Assembly (NCBI GenBank): GCA_034520745.1
Contig: JAXHNF010000003.1
Coordinates: 335,416-399,415, forward strand
Length of the DNA: 64,000 nt
Reading direction: 5' to 3'
Source of the DNA: Alkalibacterium sp034520745
GTDB taxonomy: Bacteria > Bacillota > Bacilli > Lactobacillales > Carnobacteriaceae_A
Shown: one piece after another, positions 9,900 through 20,530 of the stretch
Numbering within the stretch: position 1 is the stretch's first letter
Layout of the letters: each line of letters opens with the position of its first letter
Position numbers and translations under genes: made by a program
The notes under the pieces: generated by a model
Seen by the model: only the letters and a program-made list of their open reading frames with translations
Told to the model about the DNA's origin: nothing
Database searches by the model: none

Positions 9900-11077
9900 T
9901 TAATTTTTAGATCTTTCAAGAACAAAGACCTTGAGATAGTCGGATTCAGGATGCTGCTTGTTCACCGCAAAGTCTTCCGGCAGACCGAATTCTTCCACCA
10001 GATAAGCATCGACATCCAGATCAGACGAAAGCCTGATTCACGCTGTCGAAGAAATCATCCCGCGAAACATTCCATGCGTTCGTCGACGTGATGAGCCAGA
10101 CCGCCGGGAGCCAGAACCTGGACAGCATCTTTCGCCAGTTCAGTATAATCTTTATCCACACTGAATGTGCGCTTCTTCTGTGTCGTGCAAACGTTGGAGG
10201 ATCCAGAACGATCAGGTCAAACTGCAGCTGATGTTTCTTGGCATAATCCAAATAGGCAAACACGTCCATCACACGGATCTCGTGCTGATCACTGTTCAGA
10301 CCGTTCACTTCAAACTGTTCTCTTGTGCGTTCTTTGCTTCTATTGGCCACATCCACATTAACGGTTTTCATGCACCGCCCATGCACGCCGCAACAGAAAA
10401 CGCACCGGTATAACTGAAGGCATTCAGGACAGGTCCCCAGTCTTCCATGATTTTTCTTCTGACATTGCGCTGATCCAGAAACAGACCGGTCATCCAGCCT
10501 TCATCTAAATAGGTGTTATAGCGGATCCCGTTTTCAGAATGACCAGAGGCTCTTCAGCTTTGTCCCCTTCAACAAAATCGGCTTTTGTAAGGCGCTCTGA
10601 GGATAACGGCATTTTTCATAGATTCCCTTGAAGTCAGGGATCGCCACTTTAAATGCTTTTAAGATCATGTCCTTGTGCTGGTAGATTCCTGCACTGTACC
10701 AGGAAAAAACATAATATCCCGCGTAGTAATCGATCGTCAATCCGCCGACTCCATCGCCGTCACCATTGAAGAAACGGAAAGCCGTGGTTTTGTCATCCGC
10801 CGTAGAAAGCTGTTCTCTTTTCTCTTGCCATCCTGAACAGTCGGTCAAAAAAGGCATAATCCAGTTTTTCAGATTCTTCCAGCGAGAGGACGTATCCGGC
10901 CGTTTTCTTTTCATTTCCAATGTAGCCATAGGCAACAAATTTCCCGGACTTGTCGACCAGCTTGACAAAGTCGCCCTCGACAAGCTCATTTTTATTTACG
11001 AAATCCAGTTCTTCAAGTACTGGAAATCCTTTTTTAATGCGGTCAGTTGCCAGTTCTTTGATTTTTAATACGTTCAT
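9900..11077 (-). CDS. Class I SAM-dependent rRNA methyltransferase, RlmI-like (several frameshifts)
   Basis: Probably methylates 23S rRNA cytosine C5, as RlmI (YccW) does. The ATG at 11077 follows AAGGAG with 6-base spacing. The N-terminal ~75 residues form a PUA domain (VEGDFVKLVDKSGKFVAYGY). The RlmI-like central domain and Rossmann methyltransferase follow, with FNGDGDGVGGLTIDYY and the catalytic-loop motif LIVLDPPTFAR. The last residues (SDYLKVFVLERSKN) end at 9900. At least three frameshifts interrupt the frame (near 10800, 10540 and 10180) plus one near 10020; together the pieces give the usual ~390 residues. It is monocistronic, bounded by terminators on both sides. Confidence 0.82.
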
Positions 11078-11166
11078 ATCGTGCTCCTTTTTTTATAAGC
11101 TTATACGTTGACTATCACAGTAAGTATAACATAGATTCTTTAACTTCGCGGACTTAAAAAAGTGAA

Positions 11167-11199
11167 AAAGTGAGTGCCGAAAAATCCAGCACTCACTTT
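11167..11199. terminator. Terminator after the lipoteichoic acid synthase gene
   Basis: AAAGTGAGTGC and its perfect complement enclose an 11-base loop between ltaS and the methyltransferase gene. On the minus strand it stops ltaS transcripts. Confidence 0.7.
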
Positions 11200-11320
11200 C
11201 TCCTTATTTCAATTTTTCGATATTCAGTTTTTTGTCCGGATCGATCATTTGAAATGAAATCACTATGATTCATTTCATTGATCAGCTCCGGTGCATCGGA
11301 TTCATCGAGCGGTTCACCTG

Positions 11321-13359
11321 TCAGCCGTCTCTCTGTTTCAGAAGACTGTTGCTCTTTAGCGCTTTTTCTTCAAGTATATCCAGCTGATTGGAATAAATAT
11401 AATCGTTGGGAACAAACTCTTTTATTGAAGAAGGAGAATAAAAGCGCAGCAGATCCATCATCATGATATTATCCGAATGGGTCAGTTCTTTTCTTGCTTC
11501 TTCTTTTAAACTCAGCAATTCAGCCAGTTCTTCTTCAGTCAGGTCAGCGGTTATGTCGTTGCCCTCGTTATCATAGATCGATTGTCCCAGGAACGAATAC
11601 TCGGGAGTCATGACCCTTCCGTTTCTCAGTGGCACCGTATTATTATGATTCCCCGACAATAGGTCTTGTCCCATGAACAGGAATTCATCTGTTTCGATAC
11701 CCGTCAGATGGAGAAGCGTCGGCAGCAGATCTACCTGGCCGCTATAGGTGTCAAAAACTTGACCGTTTTCCACTCCGGGCACATGCATGATCAAGAAGGG
11801 ACGCGCTCGCTGTCGACATCATCATTGTCGTCCCATTCCATCCTGTCTTTACCAATAAGTTCAGCAAGTTGAGGATTACGCATATTGGAAATTCCGTAAT
11901 GATCACCGTAAAGCATGATGATCGAATTTTCATAAAGACCACTTGTTTTCAGGTAATTGAAGAACTCTTCAATGGCCTGGTCAAGATAATTGGCTGTTGC
12001 AAAGTACTGATTGATCGTCTTGTCTTCTGTCTGGGCATAGGGAACCCCTCATTCTGTTCATCTAACGGATACGGAAAGTGATTGGTGAGCCGTGACGAAC
12101 TTGGTATAAAACGGCTGCGGAAGCTGCTCGATGTACTCGACCGAGTCATGGAAAAACAGTTTGTCCTTCAGTCCGTATTCCAGCGACCGTTCGCCTTCTA
12201 CATCATAAAATTCAGCATCAAAAAAGTAGTCGTAACCGAAGTTACGGTAGGTGTCCGTTCTGTTCCAGAAAGAGCCCACATTTCCGTGAAAGGCGGCAGA
12301 CGAATAGCCTGCTTTCTGTTCCAGAATGGCAGGAGCTGCGTGGAACTCATTTGTAGAGCCAAGCGTCTGAAACGCGCTTCCTTCAGACAAGCCATAAAGA
12401 GAGGTTTCTGCCAGTATCTCACCGTCAGAAGATTTCCCCTGACTGGTCTGATGGAAGAAATTATTGAAACTGTATGAATCTTCACTGTTGAAGAGACTGT
12501 TGACAAAAGGCATCACTTCATGTTTTACACCATTTTCATCTTCCAGCTCATAATCAATAAGAAACTGCTGCACGCTCTCCATGGACAGTACGATGACATT
12601 GCGGTCTTCTGCCACACCAAAGTACTCCGAATCAGGTTCCCGGTAATTCTCTCTTGTAAAATCGATGATTTCATTTAAATGTGTCTCATCGGCACTCGCA
12701 CGGATCTGACTGTTCTGGACAGTCTGAAAAACATCATAGCCTGTAAAGAAATTAAGTCCCAGGTACTTCACGATATAATTTCTGTCGAACGTCCGTGTCA
12801 GTAACTGAGGACGGTCGATTTCAGCCAAAGCCAGGTTCCCGGCAAATAACGACAAGCCCAGGACCGTGACCGCAAACACATCACGTTTTTTTGCAGATTT
12901 CCGGTAATAATTCATTACCCAATCGCGTCTTTTAAAATAAATGCCCGCGACAAGTATAATGTCGAACCAGTAAATCAGGTCCCAGGGTCTCATCATGGCA
13001 AACGTCGAAGCGATCAGTCCTGTAGAAACATTGTTGGATCCGACCAGGATATTTGTCGTAAGGAAATCTGAAAACTCTCTGTAATACAGTATGTTCGAAT
13101 AAAGCAGCAGCGTCGTCGCCACTAAAACACCAAACAGAACCACGTAGGATGTTCGGGACTTTTTAAAGTAAAGTGCACCGGAAAACAGTACAAGTGTTAC
13201 AGCTAGTGGATTGATCAGCAGCAGGAAATGCTGGATAACTCCAGTCACTCCTAATTCAAATTCTATCCAATAGGCCATATATGTCTTGAGCCAAAAAAGC
13301 ACAGTGATCAAACCAAATAAAGCATTTCGCTTATTGAAAAGTGGTTTGAATTTAAACAT
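11321..13359 (-). CDS. ltaS: Lipoteichoic acid synthase (frameshifts)
   Basis: Membrane enzyme that polymerises glycerol-phosphate from phosphatidylglycerol onto a lipid anchor. Five hydrophobic segments occupy residues ~10-205. An extracellular sulfatase-fold domain follows, with VIVLSMES (metal site), the catalytic Thr in HQTSQGKSSDGE, and a later LYGDHYG metal motif. Shifts occur near 12065 and 11810. The C-terminus is uncertain: one frame stops at 11321 after LLKQRDG; the neighbouring frame continues for ~50 plausible residues (including EPLDESDAPELINEM) to a TGA at 11193 inside the terminator stem, and family members often carry such a tail. Length (680-720 residues) fits LtaS. The gene lies beside a two-component system but on its own transcript. 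Confidence 0.9.
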
Positions 13360-13538
13360 AAATAGCCCTCCTTTTTCATTTTATTTTGTTTTTTATCAGT
13401 TTTATCCGATTGATTCATTCTTCTCGCATATTTTAAGCGAAACTTTATTATAAGGCAAATGAAATGATTTAGGCAATTAAAAAGTTCTCATTTTAAAAAC
13501 GATGCATCATTATCCTGAATGAATCGCTTTTATGATCT

Positions 13539-14945
13539 TTACATTTTTGGGAAAAAGATTCTGAACGTCGTGCCTTTATCTATTTCACTCTCCACTGTGA
13601 TTGATGCACCGTGCAGATGTACCAGCTGCTGGACGATGGCCAGTCCGAGTCCGGATTCACCGAATCTGGTTTTTGTTCGGGACAGATCTGCCTTGTAGTA
13701 CCGCTCCCAGATGTTCTCCATCTGGTTCTCGGTCATGCCGATCCCCGTATCTTTGATCAGGATCTCCGTGCCGTCCGGCTTCTGACGACCGGTTATTTCA
13801 ATAACCCCGTCTTGAGTGAACTGCATGGCATTTTTGATCAGATTGACCAGTATCTGTTTCAGCCGGTCATAATCTGCATAAACTGTCACCTGATCGACAC
13901 CTTGAATGACGAGTTCATTGTAGAATCTTTAATGATCTCATCCATCTGTTCACTGATCTCATCAACGATTTCAGACGAGCGGAATGCTGTGTTTGGTCAG
14001 CATGATACGATTGGACCGGATATTTTCATAATCCATGTTTTCATTGACCAGACGTATCAGACGGCGTGTTTCTTTCCTCATCAATTTAATGCTTCTCAAT
14101 TTCTGTGATTCCGGAATGACGTCATGTTCCAGACCTTCCAGGAGTCCATTGATTGTAGTCAAAGGCGTCCGCATTTCATGCGCGGCATCCTGCATGAAGC
14201 TCTTACGGCGTTCTTCCTGCTTTTCGACCTCATCTTCAGAATCTTTCAGGACGGTCACCATTTGGTTGAAATCCCGAGTCAAATAGTCGATCTCATCCCG
14301 TTCGTTATGTTCAAGCTGGATCGCGTAATCCCCTTGGGCTACTTTATGAGCTGCCTTTCTCAGGCGGTTGACACGCTTGACCTGGTAATGAGCAAAAACC
14401 AGACTCATCAGCACAGCGACAATGGCTGAGATAAGGAAAGCATTGAACAGATCACCTTTCAGCTCCTCCATCTGCCGGTTGATATGACTGATTGGCGTAC
14501 TCACTGTCACAAATCCCGCAAACTGGTCATTATCCTGCGTGAAATACGGCAGATAAACCAGTGTTGTTTCTCGTGGATTCCCTATCAAATCTTCATGATG
14601 AGTGATCTGAGAAATTCGTTCACCTGATTCAAGTTCCTGCATTTGTTCAGAAGAAATATTTGCCCGAAAGTTCGGCGGAAGATCAGGATACAGGACTTCT
14701 CCTGCTTCATCAAAAACAAAAAAAGAAACATCCTGATCGATCAAAACACTGCGGATCGTATTCAGTTCGGCCTGATCCAGATTTTCCTCAACAAGAGATT
14801 CGGCATAACTGAACAATCTGTTTTCTGTCGCATTCAAGGCTGTCCGGCGTCCAAAAACTACCAGTGTGAAAATCGTCACCGTCATAAGGATGATGATGAC
14901 GGCTAAAAACCCTAAAAACTGCTGGAAAAAATAGGGTAGTTTCAT
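13539..14945 (-). CDS. Sensor histidine kinase (frameshifts)
   Basis: Membrane sensor kinase partner of the adjacent regulator. The first membrane helix is at residues ~10-30, followed by an extracytoplasmic sensor region of ~130 residues, a second helix (AFLISAIVAVLMSLVFA), a HAMP linker, the H-box AAHEMRTPLTT, the N-box NLIKNAMQF, then DTGIGM and GLGLAIVQQL. Shifts near 13970 and 13900 separate the dimerisation and catalytic halves. The start lies 2 bases after the regulator's stop, so the two are co-translated. The domain order matches ResE/CiaH/SaeS-like kinases, but I cannot assign the signal. Confidence 0.87.
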
Positions 14946-14947
14946 CT

Positions 14948-15657
14948 TCAGTCAATCGTTTCAGTATCATCGAACTTGTATCCTACTCCCCATACGGTTT
15001 TAATTACTTGAGGTCCATTAACCAGACTTTCTGACGCAGCTTTTTGATGTGCGCATCGACCGTACGCTCGTCACCGAAATATTCATAATCCCAGACCAGC
15101 TGAAGCAGCTGTTCTCTTGAAAAAACACGTCTTGGACTGTTGGCCAGCGTGAAAAGCAAGTCAAATTCTTTTGGTGTCAGGTTATCCAGTGACTTGCCGT
15201 ATAAAATAACTTCGCGTGTGGTCCGGTCCATTTTCAGATGTTCTGTTTCGATATCGTAGGTCAGTTCACCTGGACCGTTCGTTCCTGTATTAGTCACACG
15301 TCTAAGCAGTGATTTGATTCGTGCCACTAATGTCAGCGGACTGAACGGCTTGGTCACATAATCATCGGCACCGATTTCCAGACCGATCACTTCATCGCTT
15401 TCTGAATCTTTGGCAGTCAGCATGATGATCGGCACCGTAAGCGATTCTTTTCTGATTTCTCTGCATATCGTTATCCCATCCATCTCAGGAAGCATGATGT
15501 CCAGTATGACGAGATCAAACTGATCAGGTGATGTCTGGTAAACCTTTAGCCCTTCTTTACCGTTCTGCACAAAGGTGGCCTGCCACTCTTCTTCCAGAAA
15601 AAACATCTCGATCATTTCACATACAGATTCATTATCTTCAATCATTAAAATATGCAT
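14948..15657 (-). CDS. OmpR/PhoB-family response regulator (one frameshift)
   Basis: First gene of the two-component pair. The receiver domain has the acidic pocket (MIEDNES) and the phospho-acceptor Asp in LVILDIMLPEMDG, with a conserved Lys in DDYVTKPFSPL. The C-terminal winged helix includes LTPKEFDLLFTLA and DERTVDAHIKKLRQK. The reading frame shifts near 15030; with that repaired the protein ends IKTVWGVGYKFDD and stops at 14948, the standard family ending. ATG at 15657. A -10-like TATAAT lies upstream near 15690. Targets are unknown; proximity to ltaS hints at an envelope role, as inference. Confidence 0.88.
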
Positions 15658-15771
15658 GATTTACCTTCTCTCTTTTTCATTCAACCTTATTATACATACC
15701 ATAGTTGAATTTTTTGTGTAAATCAATGCATGAAACTTAGAATTAAGCTAATTGTGACAGAAAAGATGCAA

Positions 15772-15825
15772 AGACACAGGTACTCTCGATCGCTGAGCTG
15801 CAAACGATCCATAGTACCTGTGTCT
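15772..15825 (-). terminator. Hairpin after the small ssb gene
   Basis: A 13-base perfect inverted repeat (AGACACAGGTACT) encloses a second inner stem (GATCG/CGATC). It begins ~17 bases after the ssb stop. The T-run is weak, so it may also act as an mRNA-stabilising structure. Confidence 0.6.
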
Positions 15826-15841
15826 CTAATTTATGATCCCC

Positions 15842-16177
15842 TTATTCTTCTGCTTTGTCCCTGCTTTTTTTCTGGATGAATTCGATATCATCCACAAGCA
15901 TTTCCACCACGTACTTCGTTTCGTCATCGCCTGTCTGATAAGAACGTGACTGCATTTTACCGTTCAAAGCGATCAGGTCACCCTTTCGGCAGTGCTTCTC
16001 GATCAGTTCCGCTTTCTTCCCCCAGGCCACAAAGGGGATAAAATCAGCATCTGAGCTTCCTTCTTTTTTAAACGTCTTTCTGACAGCCAGAACATTGTTT
16101 GTAACGAAGCGACTGTCGCCGACGTCTCTCAGATCCGGATCCTTTACCATTCTTCCTATAAGTGAGACTGTGTTCAT
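15842..16177 (-). CDS. ssbB: Single-stranded DNA-binding protein, short paralogue (SsbB/YwpH type)
   Basis: A complete 111-codon OB-fold protein beginning MNTVSLIGRMVKDPDLR, with VAWGKKAELIEKHCRKGD and a short end without the glycine-rich spacer or the acidic tip (DDDIPF) of the replication SSB. It therefore matches the competence-related SsbB/YwpH paralogue, which coats incoming single-stranded DNA. The same gene lies close to mbl in Bacillus subtilis. It has an intact frame and an ATG start. The acidic end DKAEE may offer weak partner binding. Confidence 0.85.
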   Translation of the reverse strand: MNTVSLIGRMVKDPDLRDVGDSRFVTNNVLAVRKTFKKEGSSDADFIPFVAWGKKAELIEKHCRKGDLIALNGKMQSRSYQTGDDETKYVVEMLVDDIEFIQKKSRDKAEE

Positions 16178-16278
16178 GCTATTCCTCTTTTCATCATGTA
16201 GTAGAAGAACTCGACCTTTCTTCTCTATAAATAGTACTGTGAAAAGAAAAAAAATCTCATGAAAAAAATTTTAAAAAA

Positions 16279-16316
16279 AAGCACTTTACAAAAGGGCTGC
16301 CCTCCATAAAGTGCTT
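16279..16316 (-). terminator. Rho-independent terminator of epuA
   Basis: AAGCACTTTA and its complement, with an inner GGGC/GCCC pairing, are followed on the minus strand by eight Ts. A strong terminator 15 bases after the epuA stop. Confidence 0.85.
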
Positions 16317-16330
16317 CTTTGTACTCAGTA

Positions 16331-16519
16331 TCAGAAAATATAGTCTAGAATATGCTGCCACATTTCCGGATTGAAAACATCCATCGGCTCGCCGGCACCG
16401 CCGACAATACTATAGCCGATCATTGTTCCGATTATAAAAGCTGCGGCTATCAGCAGTAATACAATCAGAACTTTCAGAATATATATGAGTATATCTTTTA
16501 CTACCGTTTTCCATGTCAT
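16331..16519 (-). CDS. epuA: EpuA-family small membrane protein (PF11772, annotated RNA polymerase subunit beta)
   Basis: A tiny protein of 62 residues: one membrane helix (ILKVLIVLLLIAAAFIIGTM) and the family-specific ending GEPMDVFNPEMWQHILDYI. Databases often label this family DNA-directed RNA polymerase subunit beta, but the sequence is a single-span membrane protein. In streptococci epuA follows murA in the murA-epuA-endA operon; here it follows mbl in the same neighbourhood. The start ATG at 16519 is preferred because GAGG lies 9 bases upstream; an in-frame ATG two codons earlier is too close. Function is not established. Confidence 0.8.
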   Translation of the reverse strand: MTWKTVVKDILIYILKVLIVLLLIAAAFIIGTMIGYSIVGGAGEPMDVFNPEMWQHILDYIF

Positions 16520-16567
16520 CAGCATACACCTCTATTCATTTTCCGGAACATTATCGTCCATATCGCT

Positions 16568-17554
16568 CTAACGTTTTCTGTTTTTCAGATTTTCAAGCAA
16601 GATCCCTGTTCCTAAAGCAACGGAATCGAGCGGGTTTTCTGCTTTGAACACAGGAACTTTCAGTTCTTCAGCGAATAAAAGTTCGATGCCGTCAAGCAGT
16701 GCACCCCCACCAGTAAGAATAACGCCCCGGTCAATAATGTCTGCGGACAATTCAGGTGGTGTCTGTTCCAATACTGCTTTCGCCTGTTCAACAACAATAT
16801 CCATAGATTCACGCGTTGCTTCCAGTACTTCCAGTGAAGAAATGGTGATCGTTCGCGGAAGACCTGTCACCATGTCCCGTCCTCTTACGTCCATTTCATC
16901 ATTTCTGCCGTGATCGAACATGACGCCGATTTCTTTTTTGATCGTCTCAGCTGTCCGTTCGCCTATAAGCAATTTATGTTTCTTCTTCACATAAAGCGTG
17001 ATGTCGTTATCCAGCGTATCGCCGGCTATCTTGATGGAACGGCTTGTAACGATGCCGCCCATGGACAAGACCGCGATGTCACTGGTCCCTCCGCCGATAT
17101 CGATGACCATATTCCCGCTAGGCTGGAATATATCCATCCCGGCACCAATGGCGGCGACTTTCGGTTCTTCTTCCAAATAGACATTTTTGCCGCCGCTCTT
17201 TTCAGCGACTTCAATGATCGCTTTCTGCTCGATCGCTGTAATGTTTGTCGGACAGCAGATCAGGATATTGGGTTTGCTCAGAAAACCTTTCACATTAAGC
17301 TTGTCAATAAAGTATGTCAGCATGGCTTCAGTTATGTCAAAATCAGCAATCACACCACCCTGAAGCGGACGGATCGCTTTGATGTTTCCCGGAGTACGGC
17401 CCACCATCATGTAGGCATCTTCCCCGACTGCTAAAACTTCATTTGTTTTTGTATCTAATGCAACTACGGAAGGTTCGTTCAGTACGATACCTTTTCCTTT
17501 TACATGAACCAGTACATTCGCTGTACCTAAATCGATGCCGATATCTCTAGCCAT
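16568..17554 (-). CDS. mbl: MreB-like actin homologue Mbl
   Basis: Cytoskeletal protein that guides side-wall synthesis in rod-shaped cells. It is complete (328 residues) with the phosphate loops IGIDLGTANVLV and VIDIGGGTSDIAVLS, and the adenosine motif GVILTGGGALLDGI. The length and ending (GILLENLKNRK) fit Mbl rather than MreB, and the position downstream of murA is conserved for Mbl in Bacilli. GAGGAG precedes the ATG. An intact mbl suggests rod or elongated cells. It is separated from murA by a terminator, so it has its own promoter. Confidence 0.92.
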   Translation of the reverse strand: MARDIGIDLGTANVLVHVKGKGIVLNEPSVVALDTKTNEVLAVGEDAYMMVGRTPGNIKAIRPLQGGVIADFDITEAMLTYFIDKLNVKGFLSKPNILICCPTNITAIEQKAIIEVAEKSGGKNVYLEEEPKVAAIGAGMDIFQPSGNMVIDIGGGTSDIAVLSMGGIVTSRSIKIAGDTLDNDITLYVKKKHKLLIGERTAETIKKEIGVMFDHGRNDEMDVRGRDMVTGLPRTITISSLEVLEATRESMDIVVEQAKAVLEQTPPELSADIIDRGVILTGGGALLDGIELLFAEELKVPVFKAENPLDSVALGTGILLENLKNRKR

Positions 17555-17711
17555 CGTGTTTCTCCTCTCACCTGTTCATTAAATGTTTCCTGTTTCGAGA
17601 TGCATAATTCTAAAAATGTTTTCACTCTTTCTATGATACTCAACATGATAAAAAAGAGCAACACCAAATCGGTATTCTTAATTATTTGTTAACTAATAGA
17701 AAAAAATCAAA

Positions 17712-17757
17712 AAGAGAGAATACGAATGTCTGATTGCGGCATTCCCTTCTCTCTCTT
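17712..17757 (-). terminator. Terminator of murA
   Basis: AAGAGAGAA pairs with TTCTCTCTT outside an inner AATG/CATT pair. On the minus strand the hairpin is followed by TTTGATTTTTTT, 17 bases after the murA stop. Confidence 0.75.
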
Positions 17758-17773
17758 AAATTTATTCTGTTAG

Positions 17774-19085
17774 TTAAGCAGAAGCAGTCGTAGATTGAGT
17801 CGACTCGGCTGCTTCGGATGACTCTTCGCTGATACGTTCGATATCGGCACCCAGTTTTTTCATTTTAATATGAAATTTAGAGTAACCTCTGTCTAAATGA
17901 TGCAGCTGTGTTACTTGTGTATGCCCATTTGATACTAAGCCAGCCAGGATCAGTGAGGCTGCAGCGCGAAGGTCTGTGGAAGCAACTTCAGCTCCCTGCA
18001 GAATGTTGCCGCCTTGAATGATAAGGCTCTGACCATCGATTTTGAACGATGCATTCATTTTGCGGAGTTCTTCCATATGCATGTATCTGTTCTCAAACAC
18101 TGTTTCACGCATGATGCTGGTTCCTTCTGCAACCAGCTGTGCGATGGTCATCGGTGCTTGAAGGTCCGTGGGATAGCCCGGATAAGGCTGTGTCTTCACA
18201 TCTGTCGGTTTAAGTTTTTCAGGACCCATCACTTTCAGGCCTTCATCCGTTTCGATAAACGTCGTTCCCATTTCGCCCAGTTTCGATATCAGCGGCTTGT
18301 TGTGTTCACTGACGGCATTTTTGATCAGAACTTCCCCCTGAGTGATCGCCGCAGCTACCATAAAGGTCCCGCTTTCGATACGGTCAGGAATAATGGAATG
18401 ATCGGTTGCCTCAAGTGATTCAACACCCTGAATACGCAGAGATTCTGTACCGGCACCGACGATTTTAGCTCCCATCTTGTTTAAGAAATTTGCTAGATCA
18501 ACGATTTCAGGTTCTCTGGCGACATTCTCGATGACACTCGTTCCTTCAGCTAAAGTCGCAGCCATCATTATATTCTGAGTCGCTCCCACACTAGGGAAGT
18601 CCAGATAGATATTAGCAGCTTTCAGTTTGTCAACGGAGGCTTCGATGTGGCCGTTTCCAACCGTGACATCAACACCCATGGCTTCAAAGCCTTTCAAATG
18701 CAGATCGATCGGTCTTGATCCAATATTACATCCGCCTGGTAATGCCACTTTAGCATAGCCTGTTCGGGCAGAGTAGTGGTCCCATGACGACAATCGATGC
18801 ACGCATTTTACTCATGAAATCAAAAGGTGTTTCATTATTGATCTCAGCTTCAGCATTTGTCCGGATGATCTGATTTTCTTCATCAAATTCAACATTCAGG
18901 TTCAAATGTGTCAGCACTTCATTCATGATATAAATATCTGATAGAAGGGGGATATTGTCTATGACATTTGTTCCTTTACTCGCTAATACTGTAGCGGCTA
19001 ATATAGGAAGTGCAGCATTCTTGGCTCCGTCAATATCGACAGACCCTTTGAGCCTATTCCCTCCGCCTACTATAATTTTCTCCAT
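17774..19085 (-). CDS. murA: UDP-GlcNAc 1-carboxyvinyltransferase (one frameshift)
   Basis: First committed step of peptidoglycan synthesis: transfers enolpyruvate from PEP to UDP-GlcNAc; target of fosfomycin. It starts MEKIIVGGGNRLKGSV at 19085 with GGAGG upstream. The active-site Cys is present in LPGGCNIGSRP, so fosfomycin sensitivity is expected at this residue. DLRAAASLILAGL near the C-terminus is the usual closing motif. The frame shifts near 18780, just before the Cys loop, almost certainly a sequence error in an essential gene. A Ser/Thr/Ala tail (ESTQSTTASA) follows the fold. The position after the DUF1146 gene matches the murAA locus of Bacillus subtilis. Confidence 0.93.
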
Positions 19086-19296
19086 TTCTATGTCCTCCAT
19101 ATTTCCTGTTCCAGTGATTCATCGTTTCAAATGTATTTGTTATGGGTAATTCTGTACCTAAAATAAGTAAAGCCCTTTTCGGCACATACTCGATACAGTA
19201 TATCAGAAAGCCACTCAGAGGGGAACACTGTGAAACCCCTTCCTTCATGACATCTTTGTGACAAACGGCATTCACCTGTCATTTATACGCAATATA

Positions 19297-19527
19297 TTAT
19301 ATGAGGAAAAACAAGTTCTGAATAGATAGTATAAACTCTAAAAAAAAGTTGCTCGTTGTATAGCCTAATGCTATTGAGATCAGTATATATAAGGTCCGCG
19401 CCTGAGGGATATGATTTTTCTTTATCACGACATCCGTCTTGAACGCCTGCAGTGCCCAAAAAGCAACAAGTATGAAGAACACATGCGAGATAAGATCGAC
19501 TACCGACTGCAGCATGACTAGTGGCAT
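19297..19527 (-). CDS. ywzB: DUF1146 small membrane protein (YwzB-like)
   Basis: A protein of 76 residues with two membrane helices (SHVFFILVAFWALQAF and LYILISIALGYTTSNFF). The family (YwzB) sits next to murA across Bacilli, as here. The ATG at 19527 is preferred since AAAGGA lies 8 bases upstream of it; the next in-frame ATG at 19536 abuts that site. Function unknown. The ~210 bases between it and murA hold no gene I can support. Confidence 0.78.
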   Translation of the reverse strand: MPLVMLQSVVDLISHVFFILVAFWALQAFKTDVVIKKNHIPQARTLYILISIALGYTTSNFFLEFILSIQNLFFLI

Positions 19528-19614
19528 CTCGTTCATCCTTTCGTTATTATACTAGCATAAACCTTCAAATATTTCATTTGTTATGCATATTACACCAATG
19601 TTACACGCTTACAT

Positions 19615-19734
19615 ACCTATAAACCAATGAAATTTCTGCGATCAGACCCTCGTGGTGATGACCGTCAGACAGACACAAGACATGTGAAATTCCCTCTTGA
19701 GTCAGGAAGGCTGACGGTCGATGTATTTATAGGT
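19615..19734. repeat. Nested inverted repeats, 120 bp, no gene
   Basis: Outer arms ACCTATAAA (19615-19623) and TTTATAGGT (19726-19734) enclose inner arms GACCGTCAG and CTGACGGTC; both pairs are perfect. It lies between the upp terminator and the ywzB promoter. It could be a small mobile element remnant or a structured RNA. Confidence 0.5.
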
Positions 19735-19758
19735 TCTGTTCTTCAGCAGGATAAGAAA

Positions 19759-19793
19759 AAGCTTCGAAAAGAGCCGGACTCTCTTCGAAGCTT
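19759..19793 (-). terminator. Terminator of upp
   Basis: AAGCTTCGAA plus AGAG forms a long stem with its complement around a short CCGG-type loop, followed on the minus strand by TTTCTTA; it lies 12 bases after the upp stop. Confidence 0.8.
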
Positions 19794-19805
19794 TCCGTTT
19801 CATTT

Positions 19806-20435
19806 TTATAATGTTCCGAATAAACGATCGCCCGCATCACCTAAGCCGGGTAATATATAACCTTTTTCGTTTAATCTTTCGTCGAGAGAAGCCGTATAGA
19901 TGTCAACATCCGGGTGTGCTTCCTGAAGGACCTTTACACCTTCGGGAGCTGCAACCAGGCAGACGAACTTGATATTCGTTGCCCCGCGTTTTTTCAAGGC
20001 ATCAATGGCTGCCACGGCTGAACCACCGGTAGCAAGCATCGGATCCACAACAAGCATCTGACGCTCCGAGAGATCTGAAGGCATCTTGATGAAATACTCA
20101 ACAGGTTCCATTGTGTCGTGATCACGGTACATGCCGACATGCCCGACTTTTGCAGCGGGAATAAGATCCAGCATTCCGTCGACCATTCCCAGTCCCGCTC
20201 TTAAAATAGGGACGATCACTACTTTTTTACCTGCCAGCTGTTTCTGAACGGTTTTCACGAGAGGTGTTTCGATCTCGATGTCCTGCAGCGGCATTTCTCG
20301 TGAGACTTCATACGCTAATAAACGGGCAATCTCATTGACAACTTCTCTGAAATATTTCGTTCCTGTATTTTTGTCTCTGATAATTGTCAGCTTATGCTGT
20401 ATAAGCGGATGATCTATAACTTGAAAGTTTCCCAT
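19806..20435 (-). CDS. upp: Uracil phosphoribosyltransferase
   Basis: Salvage enzyme making UMP from uracil and PRPP. Complete, 209 residues, starting MGNFQVIDHPLIQHKL behind GGAG. The PRPP loop is seen as VVDPMLATGGSA, and the C-terminal uracil site as EKGYILPGLGDAGDR. Length is exactly usual for the family. It follows the tsaC gene on the same strand, as in Bacillus subtilis, where glyA lies between. The 95-base gap to tsaC may hold its own promoter. Confidence 0.95.
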   Translation of the reverse strand: MGNFQVIDHPLIQHKLTIIRDKNTGTKYFREVVNEIARLLAYEVSREMPLQDIEIETPLVKTVQKQLAGKKVVIVPILRAGLGMVDGMLDLIPAAKVGHVGMYRDHDTMEPVEYFIKMPSDLSERQMLVVDPMLATGGSAVAAIDALKKRGATNIKFVCLVAAPEGVKVLQEAHPDVDIYTASLDERLNEKGYILPGLGDAGDRLFGTL

Positions 20436-20530
20436 GACCCGGCTCCTTTTTTTGTCCTTTTTTATTCCTTTTATTATTGTACAGAAAGTAGGCAGAACTT
20501 TCCAGAAAAACTGAGAATTCTTTCACCTGA

